Shown: positions 7,528 through 15,853 of the stretch, piece after piece | Layout of the letters: every line of letters starts with the position of its first letter | Numbering within the stretch: the first letter of the stretch is position 1 | Source of the DNA: Rhizobium sp. 16-449-1b | GTDB taxonomy: Bacteria > Pseudomonadota > Alphaproteobacteria > Rhizobiales > Rhizobiaceae | Direction of reading: 5' to 3' | Assembly (NCBI RefSeq): GCF_017741935.1 | Contig: NZ_JAGHMH010000029.1 | Location: 1 to 64,000 of the forward strand | Length of the DNA stretch: 64,000 nt | Made by a program: the position numbers and the translations under genes | Notes under the pieces: model-generated | What the model saw: only the letters and a program-made list of their open reading frames with translations | Database searches by the model: none | Told to the model about the DNA's origin: nothing

Positions 7528-10182
7528 ATGGTCGATAACCTCTCCAAATATCGTGCAAAACGCGACTTCAAGAAGACCGCTGAGCCCAGCGGAGAGGCGC
7601 AGGTTAAATCCTCGAACCGCCGACGCTTCATCATCCAGAAACACGACGCCACACGCCTCCACTACGACCTCAGGCTGGAATTAGACGGGGTCTTCAAATC
7701 CTGGGCGGTCACCAAAGGACCATCGCTCGATCCGCAAGACAAACGTCTAGCGGTAGAGGTCGAGGATCACCCGCTCGACTACGGCGATTTCGAAGGCAAG
7801 ATCCCCAAGGGCCAGTACGGTGGAGGCACGGTCATGCTCTGGGATCGGGGTTACTGGGAGCCAGAGGGGAACAAAACGCCGGAGCAGGCGCTCGCCAAAG
7901 GCGATTTCAAATTCACCCTTGAAGGCGAACGACTTCACGGGAGCTTCGTCCTCGTGCGAATGCGTGGACGGGAAGGCGAGAAGCGAACCAACTGGCTTCT
8001 GATCAAACATCACGATGATTTCTCTGTCGACAGAGACGGCGCGGCGGTGCTCGAAGAGAATGAAACGTCTGTTGCCTCCGGACGGAGCATGGATGTCATC
8101 GCATCCGGCAAAGGCCGAAAGCCGAAGCCGTTCATGACAACAGGTGTGGCCGTCGAGGCAGATGCGGTCTGGGACAGCAGCGAGGGCCTTGCCGCCGACG
8201 AACGAAATGCAGGCAGCAAGGAAAGGCCGAAATCTGCGAAAAAGGCCGATGCGTCTTCGATGCCACTCTTCATAGAGCCGCAGCTCTGCGAAACATTGGA
8301 ACGACCACCGTCGGCCAAAGGCTGGCTTCACGAGATCAAGTTCGACGGTTATCGCATTCAGATGCGCATCCAAGATGGTGAGGTCACCCTCAAGACCCGC
8401 AAGGGCCTCGATTGGACCAGTAAGTATCCTGCTATCGCGGGCTCTGGCGAAAGTCTGCCGGACGCGATAATCGACGGCGAAATATGCGCTCTCGACGAGA
8501 ACGGTGCACCTGATTTTGCAGCGCTGCAGGCCTCGCTGTCCGAAGGGAAGACCGACGATCTCGTCTTCTTCGCCTTCGATCTGATGTTTGCTGGCGGACA
8601 AGACCTTCGCAATTTGCCGCTGACAGAGCGAAAAGAGCGGTTGGCTGCTCTTCTGTCGGAGGCAGGAGACGACCCGCGTATACGCTTCGTCGAACACTTT
8701 GAGACCGGCGGTGACGCGGTTTTGAAATCGGCCTGCAAGTTGTCGCTTGAAGGCATAGTCTCGAAGAAGGCCGACGCAACCTACGTGTCGGGACGAACGA
8801 AGACGTGGGCGAAATCAAAATGCCGAGCAGGCCACGAAGTGGTGATTGGAGCCTATGCCACCACCAACGGCAGATTTCGTTCGCTGCTGGTCGGTGTCAA
8901 TCGCGGCGACCATTTCGTTTATGTCGGCCGCGTTGGAACCGGCTACCGCGCAAGCGTTGTCGGCAAGTTATTGCCGAAACTGAAAAACATCGAGGCAACA
9001 AAATCTCCGTTCACCGGCATCGGCGCTCCGAAGAAGACGCCAGATATTGTCTGGCTGAAGCCTGAACTGGTTGCTGAAATCGAGTTTGCCGGGTGGACAG
9101 GGGACGGCCAGGTCCGACAAGCCGCGTTCAAAGGTTTGCGCGAGGACAAGCCTGCTGATGAGGTTGAGGCAGAGCAGCCCCCGAGCCCAGACGAAACGGA
9201 TGTACCGGACCCAGAGACCGAAGCACCGAAATCGCCCAAGGCGTCGAATTTTCGAAAGGGAGCCAAGGTCGATGTCATGGGCGTCCTGATATCCAGCCCT
9301 GATAAACCACTGTGGCCCGATGCTCTCGACAAGGAGCCGGTCACCAAGGTTGATTTGGCCCACTACTACGAGGCCGTGGGCCCGTGGCTCATCAATCACA
9401 TAAAGGAACGGCCGTGTTCCATCATTCGCACGCCAGACGGTATAGGCGGCGAACAGTTCTTTCAACGGCATGCGATGCAGGGAACGTCAAACCTGATCGA
9501 GCAGGTTAAAGTGTCGGGCGATAAACAGCCCTACCTGCAGATTGACCGCGTCCAAGGATTAGCGGCCATCGCCCAGATCGGTGGTACGGAGCTGCATCCC
9601 TGGAATTGCGAACCGGGCCTGCCGGACGTGCCAGGCCGGTTGGTGTTCGATCTCGACCCTGGCCCAGACGTCGACTTCGACACCGTTATAGAAGGAGCCC
9701 GCGAGATACGAGATCGACTGGAGGAGCTGGGCCTGGTAAGCTTTTGCAAGACAACCGGCGGCAAGGGTCTCCATGTAGTGACGCCATTGTCGGTGCCGAA
9801 AGGCAAGAAGCTGACGTGGGACGAAGGGAAGGCCTTTGCGCACGACGTTTGCCAGGAAATGGCCAGAGACAACCCAGACCGCTATTTGATCAAAATGACG
9901 AAAAGTCTGCGGAATGGGCGCATTTTCCTGGATTACCTGCGAAACGACCGTACCTCGACTGCGGTCGCGCCACTTTCACCACGAGCCCGGCCCGGAGCAA
10001 CGGTGTCGATGCCGCTCAACTGGACGCAGGTCAAGGCAGGACTTGATCCGAAGAGGTTCACGATCAGAACGGTTCCCGGTATCCTCAAGAATAGCACGGC
10101 CTGGCAGGACTATTGCGACGGCCAGCGGTCGCTGGAGCAGGCGATCAAGCGATTGAACAAGGCTAAGGCGCGGGCTGCTTGA
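7528..10182 (+). CDS. ligD: Multifunctional DNA ligase D (NHEJ)
   Basis: LigD seals double-strand breaks with Ku. This 884-residue protein has all three parts in the order phosphoesterase, ligase, polymerase. The phosphoesterase (about 30-180) shows HDATRLHYDLRLE and EDHPLDYGDFEG. The ATP-dependent ligase (about 250-550) has the nucleotidyl lysine Lys271 in KFDGYR. The primase-polymerase (about 600-870) has FDLDP with the metal-binding acidic pair near 707. The ATG at 7528 is preferred to 7513 because a GAGAAAAAA stretch precedes it. A relaxed GGAAC-N19-TT element lies at 7472-7497. The two ku genes lie 0.6 kb downstream in the opposite direction. Confidence 0.97.
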   Translation: MVDNLSKYRAKRDFKKTAEPSGEAQVKSSNRRRFIIQKHDATRLHYDLRLELDGVFKSWAVTKGPSLDPQDKRLAVEVEDHPLDYGDFEGKIPKGQYGGGTVMLWDRGYWEPEGNKTPEQALAKGDFKFTLEGERLHGSFVLVRMRGREGEKRTNWLLIKHHDDFSVDRDGAAVLEENETSVASGRSMDVIASGKGRKPKPFMTTGVAVEADAVWDSSEGLAADERNAGSKERPKSAKKADASSMPLFIEPQLCETLERPPSAKGWLHEIKFDGYRIQMRIQDGEVTLKTRKGLDWTSKYPAIAGSGESLPDAIIDGEICALDENGAPDFAALQASLSEGKTDDLVFFAFDLMFAGGQDLRNLPLTERKERLAALLSEAGDDPRIRFVEHFETGGDAVLKSACKLSLEGIVSKKADATYVSGRTKTWAKSKCRAGHEVVIGAYATTNGRFRSLLVGVNRGDHFVYVGRVGTGYRASVVGKLLPKLKNIEATKSPFTGIGAPKKTPDIVWLKPELVAEIEFAGWTGDGQVRQAAFKGLREDKPADEVEAEQPPSPDETDVPDPETEAPKSPKASNFRKGAKVDVMGVLISSPDKPLWPDALDKEPVTKVDLAHYYEAVGPWLINHIKERPCSIIRTPDGIGGEQFFQRHAMQGTSNLIEQVKVSGDKQPYLQIDRVQGLAAIAQIGGTELHPWNCEPGLPDVPGRLVFDLDPGPDVDFDTVIEGAREIRDRLEELGLVSFCKTTGGKGLHVVTPLSVPKGKKLTWDEGKAFAHDVCQEMARDNPDRYLIKMTKSLRNGRIFLDYLRNDRTSTAVAPLSPRARPGATVSMPLNWTQVKAGLDPKRFTIRTVPGILKNSTAWQDYCDGQRSLEQAIKRLNKAKARAA

Positions 10183-10359
10183 TTGGTTGAGTATGTGCCA
10201 GATGGAAGAATGTGGCGAGGCGAACCCGTCGCCGGAAGCGAACCGAAGGGTTGTTGCGAGTCGAGGCTGAGCTGGAGAGCGAAGGAACACGGTCTGCTTG
10301 GAGCAATTGTCGAATGAGCAAACCAGGCCTTCCTTGATCAGAAATCTATTTAGGTTCGA

Positions 10360-10384
10360 GGAACCTTTGAGCGAAACCCTAGTT
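10360..10384 (+). promoter_or_regulatory. EcfG-type promoter without an ORF
   Basis: GGAAC at 10360-10364 and GTT at 10382-10384 have the 17-base spacing. No start codon with a ribosome site follows before the strong terminator at 10452-10484, suggesting a small RNA transcript. Confidence 0.7.
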
Positions 10385-10390
10385 TTGCCT

Positions 10391-10488
10391 CTGAACGGGC
10401 CTGTCGAACTCGGGACCTGTTTCACTTTGCTAGCCCCCAACAGCAGAGAGTGAAAAGCCCACGCCTCCACGTCGTGGGCTTTTCTTCA
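10391..10488 (+). ncRNA. Candidate EcfG-dependent small RNA
   Basis: The predicted transcript of about 95 bases runs from just after the EcfG-type promoter to the T-rich tail of a 12-bp terminator hairpin. A first hairpin can form between 10421-10431 and 10442-10454 (seven pairs, a two-base bulge, four pairs), displaying the loop AGCCCCCAAC. The terminator loop contains CCTCC. C-rich and anti-Shine-Dalgarno loops are typical of alphaproteobacterial regulatory RNAs, including the stress RNA GsrN of Caulobacter. The limits are inferred, not measured. It lies between ligD and the gene at 10637. Confidence 0.5.
10452..10484 (+). terminator. Strong rho-independent terminator
   Basis: GAAAAGCCCACG (10452-10463) pairs perfectly with CGTGGGCTTTTC (10473-10484) across a nine-base loop. 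The arm ends in TTTT and the following bases are CTTCATT. The A-run on the other side could allow function on both strands. Confidence 0.85.
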
Positions 10489-10636
10489 TTCACCCTAGTG
10501 GATCATTGCCAGCGTTGAAGCGCGGCTTAGCCGATGCACCCGTCCTCGAGCCTCTGCATCCTCAGCGCATTCTCGGTGCTTTGTACGGTCGCGCACAAAT
10601 CCTTGCCAATTGCGAGTAGGCCAACATTTAGGGATT

Positions 10637-10813
10637 ATGTCTGAAAGCAATGATCAAGATAATCGCCGCCGGAATGCGCTTACGTCCCAAGAGCGTCATG
10701 ACCGCTTTGAAGCAACCAACGAAACCGCTATTGCTATCATAGCATCAGAAGCCGATGCTCGAAAAAAGAAGACGGAGCGATTGAGAGCTGCACGCGAAGC
10801 AGTCGCGAAGTGA
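10637..10813 (+). CDS. Small hypothetical charged protein
   Basis: The 58-residue protein starts at the ATG at 10637 (TAGGGATT before it). It is almost entirely one charged helix: RRRNALTSQERHDRFEATNE, then AIAIIASEADARKKKTERLR. I recall rhizobial small proteins with this arrangement but no named family. It converges with the ku genes, whose last stop is 13 bases away. Confidence 0.6.
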   Translation: MSESNDQDNRRRNALTSQERHDRFEATNETAIAIIASEADARKKKTERLRAAREAVAK

Positions 10814-10825
10814 CGCGGCTTCGCA

Positions 10826-11647
10826 TCAGCCAGCCTTGCGGGATTTGAGTTCCTTTTGGACCGACCTCTTCAGCGCATCCATGATGTTAACGACGTTGCT
10901 CTGCTTCTCGTCATCAGAGCCTCTCGTCTTGGATGTAGCTTTCTTTGTGGGCTTTAGACGGTTATTCTTCGATGCTATGAGCCTTAGCAAGCTTTCCTGA
11001 ATTGGATCGGACGCCATGGCTGGCGACCATTTTTGGGTCCGCTTCTTGATGATCTTTTCGAGTGCGGCGACGCCTTTGGCGTCCGAACTCTTATCTATTT
11101 CAGCGAAATAATCTCTTTCCGGCCGGACTTCGTCACCAAATCTGAGGGTCCACACGACGATGCCGTTGTCGCGGGGTTCGAGGATCACAGAACGTTCTCG
11201 ACGCCCCAGGACTACGCGAGCGACGCCCACGACGTCCCTAGCTTCCATGGCCTCTCGAATGACAGCAAACGCTTCGTCGCCTATTTTCTCATTCGAGGTC
11301 AAGTAGAACGGTGTGTCGAGATAAATCCACTCGATCTTCTCCCGAGGCACAAATTTCTCGATGTCGATGGTGCGCACGCTCTCGAGCTCGACCGATTCCA
11401 GTTCTTCATCGGTAAGAATGACGTAATCACCTTCGCCCCGCTCATATCCCTTGACCTCGTCTTCATCTTTGACTGGTTTGCCCGTGACACTGTCGATGTA
11501 CTGCGAAACAACCCGGTTGCCGGTCTTTTCGTTAAGCGTATGAAAACGGACCTTCTCGCTTTCTGAGGTCGCTGGGACCATTGCCACAGGGCAGGTGACC
11601 AGCGAAAGCTTCAAGTAACCTCGCCAGTAGGGACGACGTGGGGCCAT
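10826..11647 (-). CDS. ku: Ku protein (NHEJ), second gene of tandem pair
   Basis: Bacterial Ku forms a dimeric ring on broken DNA ends and recruits LigD. This 273-residue protein has the Ku core from the N-terminus (WRGYLKLSLVTCPVAM, then VRFHTLNEKTGNRV) through about residue 230, then a basic C-terminal extension (KPTKKATSKTRGS, NIMDALKRSV). It begins two bases after the stop of the first ku gene, so the pair is one transcript. The two copies have diverged strongly, which fits heteromeric Ku as reported for Sinorhizobium Ku3/Ku4. Confidence 0.95.
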   Translation of the reverse strand: MAPRRPYWRGYLKLSLVTCPVAMVPATSESEKVRFHTLNEKTGNRVVSQYIDSVTGKPVKDEDEVKGYERGEGDYVILTDEELESVELESVRTIDIEKFVPREKIEWIYLDTPFYLTSNEKIGDEAFAVIREAMEARDVVGVARVVLGRRERSVILEPRDNGIVVWTLRFGDEVRPERDYFAEIDKSSDAKGVAALEKIIKKRTQKWSPAMASDPIQESLLRLIASKNNRLKPTKKATSKTRGSDDEKQSNVVNIMDALKRSVQKELKSRKAG

Positions 11648-11649
11648 GG

Positions 11650-12534
11650 TCAGCTTGCCTTCTTCTGAGCGGTCTTAGACGACGCCTTGGCATTCGCCTT
11701 GGGTTTCTTTTTGTCACCGTTTGCGTTTGCGGCTTTTGGCTTCGTGGATGAAGCCTCGTTCATTCCAGCGCTCTCTCTCAGTGCCTTCAGAAGATCATTG
11801 GGTTTGGAGACCTGGACCGCCTTTGGTTTCGGAAGCGCTTTTCCTTCAGCTTTTGCCTTCACCAAGACGGCGAGGGCGGCCTCATACCGGTCGTCGGTCT
11901 TGGCGGGGTCGAAGTCCCCGATTTTGGTATCGATGATGTGCTTGGCCAAGTCGAGCATCTCGCCTTCGACCTTAACCTTCGCGACGCTTTTAAACGCCTC
12001 CCTGGACGACCGCACCTCGTAGTCGAAATTGAGTGTGGTTGCGATCAAGCCCTTTCCGTGTGGCCTGATCAAAACGGTACGCATTCGTCGGAACAGAACG
12101 GTCCTGGCGATTGCTGTCACGTGCGTCTTGGCCAAGGTGTCGCGGATGCAGGTGAAAGCGTCGTTGGCCGCGTCATCAACGGGCACCAGGTAGTACGGTT
12201 TGTCGAAATAGACGTCATCGACTTCGCCACACGCGATGAATGCTTCTGCCTCCAGCATCTTGTCTGAGTCTGGAATGACGGCTGCGACCTCCTTAGGGTC
12301 GATCATGATGTACTCGCCGCTTCCCATCTCGAAACCCTTTACCTGTTGCTCCCGCTCGACAACCTCGTCGGTTTCGCTGTCGATAAATTCCCGCTTTAAC
12401 CTGTTTCCGGTCTTTTGGTTCAACATGTGGAAGCTGATGCGTTCGGAAGTAGAAGCGGCGGTGTAGAGGCCGACGGTACAACTTAGTTCGCCGATCTTGA
12501 GATGGCCTTTCCATTGAGCGCGGTGAGCGGTCAT
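11650..12534 (-). CDS. ku: Ku protein (NHEJ), first gene of tandem pair
   Basis: This 294-residue Ku has the N-terminal WKGHLKIGELSCTVGLY and ISFHMLNQKTGNRLKREF segments and the complete core. It ends in a long Lys/Ala-rich tail (about residues 250-294) likely to bind DNA. It is promoter-proximal, followed two bases later by the second ku. An EcfG-type element (12566-12591) lies about 35 bases upstream, which would place NHEJ under general stress control, consistent with reported RpoE2 dependence of some rhizobial ku genes. Confidence 0.95.
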   Translation of the reverse strand: MTAHRAQWKGHLKIGELSCTVGLYTAASTSERISFHMLNQKTGNRLKREFIDSETDEVVEREQQVKGFEMGSGEYIMIDPKEVAAVIPDSDKMLEAEAFIACGEVDDVYFDKPYYLVPVDDAANDAFTCIRDTLAKTHVTAIARTVLFRRMRTVLIRPHGKGLIATTLNFDYEVRSSREAFKSVAKVKVEGEMLDLAKHIIDTKIGDFDPAKTDDRYEAALAVLVKAKAEGKALPKPKAVQVSKPNDLLKALRESAGMNEASSTKPKAANANGDKKKPKANAKASSKTAQKKAS

Positions 12535-12565
12535 TCCTCATCCCTCCAAGAAAGTCGAAAGAGAT

Positions 12566-12591
12566 AACTAAATCGCATTCGACATGGTTCC
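12566..12591 (-). promoter_or_regulatory. EcfG-type promoter for the ku operon
   Basis: On the minus strand GGAAC (12591-12587) and GTT (12568-12566) are 18 bases apart, 32 bases ahead of the ku start codon. The spacing is one base longer than the commonest form. Confidence 0.65.
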
Positions 12592-12657
12592 CGCATGCAG
12601 CGCGAGGGTGTGCGAAAGCTGAGTGTTCGAGGATGGCGACGACTCTGGATGGGTAAG

Positions 12658-12682
12658 GGAACAATGAGTAGCTGGCGAAGTT
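12658..12682 (+). promoter_or_regulatory. EcfG-type promoter for Gly/Ser/Thr-rich gene
   Basis: GGAAC (12658-12662) and GTT (12680-12682) have 17-base spacing and lie 34 bases before the start at 12716. It is divergent from the ku promoter, 67 bases away. Confidence 0.75.
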
Positions 12683-12715
12683 GCGCAATGGTAGCAACCC
12701 AAAATGGAGCCTATC

Positions 12716-13099
12716 ATGATCTACAAACTGATCGCCGTGTCCGTACTCTCGCTCGGTCTCGCAACCTCGGCAATCGCGCAATCGTCAGGCGGGTCGTCCG
12801 GCGGCGGTGCAGGTGGCTCGACCGGTGGATCATCCGCCGGGTCCGGCACCAGCGGGACCAACTCTGGAACTGGTGCGGGAACGAATGGTGCTGGCTCCGG
12901 CACTGGCAGCGACACCGGTTCAAACGGAGCTAATACAGACACGGGCGACGGGCAGTCGAATGGTGGTAACACCAACAATACGGACTGCAGCGCTGGAGCA
13001 GCGAACCGGGGGCCTGGAACCGCAGGCAGTTCGTCGACTGCCACCGATGGCGCAGGCACTTCCACGTCGGGTAGCCAGGTGCCCACCAATTGCCCTTGA
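12716..13099 (+). CDS. Secreted Gly/Ser/Thr-rich low-complexity protein
   Basis: The 127-residue protein starts at the ATG at 12716 with TGGAGCC upstream. Residues 1-21 form a signal peptide (MIYKLIAVSVLSLGLATSAIA). The mature part is almost wholly Gly, Ser, Thr, Ala and Asn, with two Cys in the last third, so it is disordered and probably periplasmic or extracellular. An EcfG promoter precedes it and a strong terminator follows 17 bases after the stop, making a complete single-gene unit. Function unknown. Confidence 0.75.
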   Translation: MIYKLIAVSVLSLGLATSAIAQSSGGSSGGGAGGSTGGSSAGSGTSGTNSGTGAGTNGAGSGTGSDTGSNGANTDTGDGQSNGGNTNNTDCSAGAANRGPGTAGSSSTATDGAGTSTSGSQVPTNCP

Positions 13100-13116
13100 C
13101 TATACGACGAGTTCAG

Positions 13117-13141
13117 AGGCCCCGCCAGCCGGGGCCTTTCT
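13117..13141 (+). terminator. Rho-independent terminator
   Basis: AGGCCCCG pairs with CGGGGCCT around a five-base loop, followed by TTCT. It closes the gene ending at 13099. Confidence 0.85.
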
Positions 13142-13182
13142 GTCTCCGCATGAAGAACTATTGACTGCCGCCCAGCCTCTTC

Positions 13183-13875
13183 ATGCTGATCTTACCGCGG
13201 AGAATTCACCTGTTTATCGTGCATCACCTAAACAACAGCCGCTCCCAGCGTGTCCTCTGGCTTCTGGAGGAACTGGGCTTCGACTACAGCATCCGCTTCT
13301 ACAAGCGCAATGAGGATATGTCTGCGCCCGCCGAGCTGAAGGTAGTTCACCCGCTCGGAAAGTCGCCAATCGTTGAGGACCTCGACAGCTCTGCTGGCAG
13401 TGTGGTGTTGGTAGAGACCGGAGCAATCGTCGAATATCTGGTTGCCACGGCAGACGGCAAATTAGGCGTCCCGGCTACGCCGCGGGACGTCGTTTCATAT
13501 CGCCAGTACCTCCATTATGCGGAAGGTTCGCTCATGCCGATCCTGTTCGCCAGCCTCCTCGCATCCAAGATTCCACTTTTCGGTCGGTTCGCATTGAAGC
13601 GTATACGTCCGATGCTGGATGCCCATCTGAGCTTCGTAGAGCAGGAACTTGGCAGTCGCGAATGGTTCGCTGGTTCCGATTTTACCGCGGCCGACGTCAT
13701 GATGAGCTTTCCACTCGAGGCGGCAGCGGCTCGTGGGCTCCTTGGAAGTCATTACCCAGCGATTGCAGACTGGCTGGTGCGCATCCACGCCCGTCCCGCC
13801 TACCATCGGGCTCTAGCGAACGGCGGACCCTACGCGTTCGGTCCGTCGCCATCGTCAAAGGAGACAAACCTGTGA
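13183..13875 (+). CDS. Glutathione S-transferase family protein
   Basis: The thioredoxin-like N-terminal domain has VHHLNNSRSQRVLWLLEELG, typical of GSTs with Ser near the glutathione thiol, and GKSPIVED with the cis-proline. The helical C-terminal domain contains WFAGSDFTAADVMMSFPLE, the GST N-capping and hydrophobic staple region. It conjugates or reduces electrophiles in the cytoplasm. The true start may be the CTG at 13210 or GTG at 13219, close to a GCGGAG site, since the family usually begins just before this motif. The stop overlaps the GTG of the next gene by four bases. Confidence 0.85.
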   Translation: MLILPRRIHLFIVHHLNNSRSQRVLWLLEELGFDYSIRFYKRNEDMSAPAELKVVHPLGKSPIVEDLDSSAGSVVLVETGAIVEYLVATADGKLGVPATPRDVVSYRQYLHYAEGSLMPILFASLLASKIPLFGRFALKRIRPMLDAHLSFVEQELGSREWFAGSDFTAADVMMSFPLEAAAARGLLGSHYPAIADWLVRIHARPAYHRALANGGPYAFGPSPSSKETNL

Positions 13876-14486
13876 CCCTCAAGGCAATAGCGCTGAACGG
13901 CACTCTGAAATCCAGCTCAGACGAGCCGTCATCCACCGACCGAATGCTCGACCTGATTGCGCATGGGTTGCGTGAAAACCATGTGGAGGTCGAAACGATC
14001 CGCTTGGCTGACCATCATATCAAACCAGGGGTCACATCCGACGAAGGACCGGGCGACGCATGGCCCGAGATCAGAAAGGCGATCCTCGATGCGAACATCT
14101 TGATAATCGGGACACCTATCTGGCTGGGGCAGCCATCTTCAGTCGCGAAGCGGGCTATGGAGCGAATGGATGCTTTTATCGAGGAAACGGATGACGAGGG
14201 GCGCATGGTCTCCTATGGCCGTGTTGCTGCCGTCGCCCTGGTAGGGAACGAGGACGGCGCACATCACGTTTCTGCGGAGATTTACCAAGCCCTGAACGAT
14301 GTCGGCTTTACCGTCCCCGCCAACGCCGTTGCCTATTGGGTAGGCGAAGCAACGGGTAGCTAGAACTTTGTAAACCTCGATGAGGCCCCAGAGGTGGTTT
14401 CAACAGCCGTCGACATGCTCGTACGCAACACGGTTCATCTCGCGGGTCTCTTGAGCAAAACCCAATATCCGTGCGAGAAGCAGTGA
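13872..14486 (+). pseudogene. Flavodoxin-like NADPH-dependent FMN reductase, nonsense mutation
   Basis: Translation from the GTG at 13872 (in a GTGA overlap with the GST stop) gives the flavodoxin-like fold: LNGTLKSSS near the N-terminus, GTPIWLGQPSSVAKRA for flavin binding, and NEDGAHHV. It closely matches the intact copy at 35823-36434. A TAG at 14361-14363 replaces the AAG lysine codon of that copy. The next 40 codons stay open and homologous (VDMLVRNTVHLA) to a natural TGA at 14484-14486. The truncated product has 163 residues and could keep the flavin site, so partial function cannot be excluded. Confidence 0.8.
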
Positions 14487-14674
14487 AGGTCGCGGATTTC
14501 GAGAGAAATACGCCAATCCAGCAGCTGCGACGCGTCCTGTACCAAGCGAACAGACGGAAGTCGGCTTGCTACAGGTGATTAAAGCCCCATCACCTTCTAA
14601 CGCATGACGGCGTTGATGCCTCGGTCATTCCCATTAGATCATCACGGCGCGCATCGCTGTATCGCAACGTACAT

Positions 14675-14699
14675 GGAACTGTCTGAGCGGTGCCGAGTT
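14675..14699 (+). promoter_or_regulatory. EcfG-type promoter for SDR gene
   Basis: GGAAC (14675-14679) and GTT (14697-14699) are 17 bases apart, 41 bases before the SDR start. Confidence 0.75.
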
Positions 14700-14740
14700 A
14701 ACGACCACGTTTGGTTCGCCGAGCAGCATATGAGGGTCAC

Positions 14741-15514
14741 ATGGACAGAGTTGCCCTGGTTACAGGTGCGGGATCGGGTATCGGCAGGGCCTCAGCCCTA
14801 TCATTAGCCTTGGAAGGCTATATCGTCGGCTTGCTTGGACACGGCCAGGACGATCTTGACGCAACGATGCTTGAAATCACAAAGAGTGGTGGCAATTCCT
14901 TTGTCTTAAATGCCGATATAGCCAACCAAAGGCAGATAGAAGAGGCGGCCAGGGAGCTTGTGCATCGATACGGGAGCCTCGACGTTGTCGTCGCAAACGC
15001 CGGTATCAACGGTGTCTGGGCTCCCATCGATGATCTCACACTGGAAGAATGGAATAAGACCATCTCCACGAACCTTACCGGGACCTTCCTGACAATCCGC
15101 GCTACCGTCCCCTTCTTGAAGCGCGCAGGTGGTGGGTCGATCATTGTAGTCTCCTCTATCAACGGCACCCGAACCTTCACAACGCCGGGTGCGACTGCAT
15201 ACACGGCGACCAAGGCTGCACAAGTCGCCATGGTGCAGCAGCTGGCGCTTGAACTCGCGCGTCATCACATTCGCATCAACGCGGTCTGCCCGGGTGAGAT
15301 CGAGACGAACATCGACGCAAACACCGCCCTTCGTCAGGAGGATCAAACCGCTATCCCCGTCATCTGGCCAGAAGGCCAGGTTCCCATCACCGGCGGTAGA
15401 CCCGGCACGAGTTCGGATGTTGCGGATGTCATCGCGTTTCTGGCGTCAGATAAGGCAAGGCACATCACCGGCTCACCAATTTGGGTCGACGGCGGGCAGG
15501 GGCTCTTGCGATGA
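14741..15514 (+). CDS. SDR family NAD(P)-dependent oxidoreductase
   Basis: The 257-residue classical short-chain dehydrogenase has the TGAGSGIG cofactor motif at the N-terminus, NAG near residue 87, the catalytic Ser in VVSSING, YTATK with catalytic Tyr and Lys, and a C-terminal GSPIWVDGGQGL. The start at 14741 begins directly at the family N-terminus (MDRVALVTGAG) with TGAGGG before it. Substrate is unknown. An EcfG promoter lies upstream. Confidence 0.9.
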   Translation: MDRVALVTGAGSGIGRASALSLALEGYIVGLLGHGQDDLDATMLEITKSGGNSFVLNADIANQRQIEEAARELVHRYGSLDVVVANAGINGVWAPIDDLTLEEWNKTISTNLTGTFLTIRATVPFLKRAGGGSIIVVSSINGTRTFTTPGATAYTATKAAQVAMVQQLALELARHHIRINAVCPGEIETNIDANTALRQEDQTAIPVIWPEGQVPITGGRPGTSSDVADVIAFLASDKARHITGSPIWVDGGQGLLR

Positions 15515-15696
15515 AGAGCAAATGGTCCGTGGCTCGAGTGGATACCTTTTTCCCCACCGAAACCCCTTGAGAGTCCACAGGTTTGAATAAAAGCGCCATC
15601 CCGCTGGAACAAGGATCGCCTCCAGAGATTACGTTAGCAGTCGTATCTTCGGATGCCCATCTGATGAGCCTGCTCCTTACGGGTCGCGACACGATT

Positions 15697-15729
15697 GAGA
15701 ACCCTCGCTTAGCCCTGGCGAGGGTTCTC
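15697..15729 (+). terminator. Hairpin in 15515-15853 intergenic region
   Basis: GAGAACCCTCGC (15697-15708) pairs perfectly with GCGAGGGTTCTC (15718-15729) over nine bases, followed by TCGTTT. It could terminate the SDR transcript about 180 bases after its stop, or a separate short RNA. The rest of this 340-base interval shows no convincing gene. Confidence 0.6.
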
Positions 15730-15853
15730 TCGTTTAGGAAAGTCGCAGTGAATAAAGCCAGTCCACGCATTTGTGCGGCCCGATAGCAATCCTTGCTGAA
15801 CGAGCGAGTTCATACAATGTCGATGGCGCATTTCAGGATCGTAAGGTCTGGGA

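Noticed and set aside
7747..8697. Long minus-strand reading frame of 316 codons
   Set aside because: It lies wholly antisense to the well-supported ligD gene and arises from its codon bias.
15604..15634. GGAAC and CGTT upstream of the 15697 hairpin
   Set aside because: The spacing is 21 bases, outside the 16-17 allowed before CGTT, so it is not counted as an EcfG site.
15655..15700. CTGATGAG followed by a possible stem, resembling a hammerhead ribozyme core
   Set aside because: The required GAAA after stem II is absent (the bases read CGACAC), and no matching cleavage site was found.
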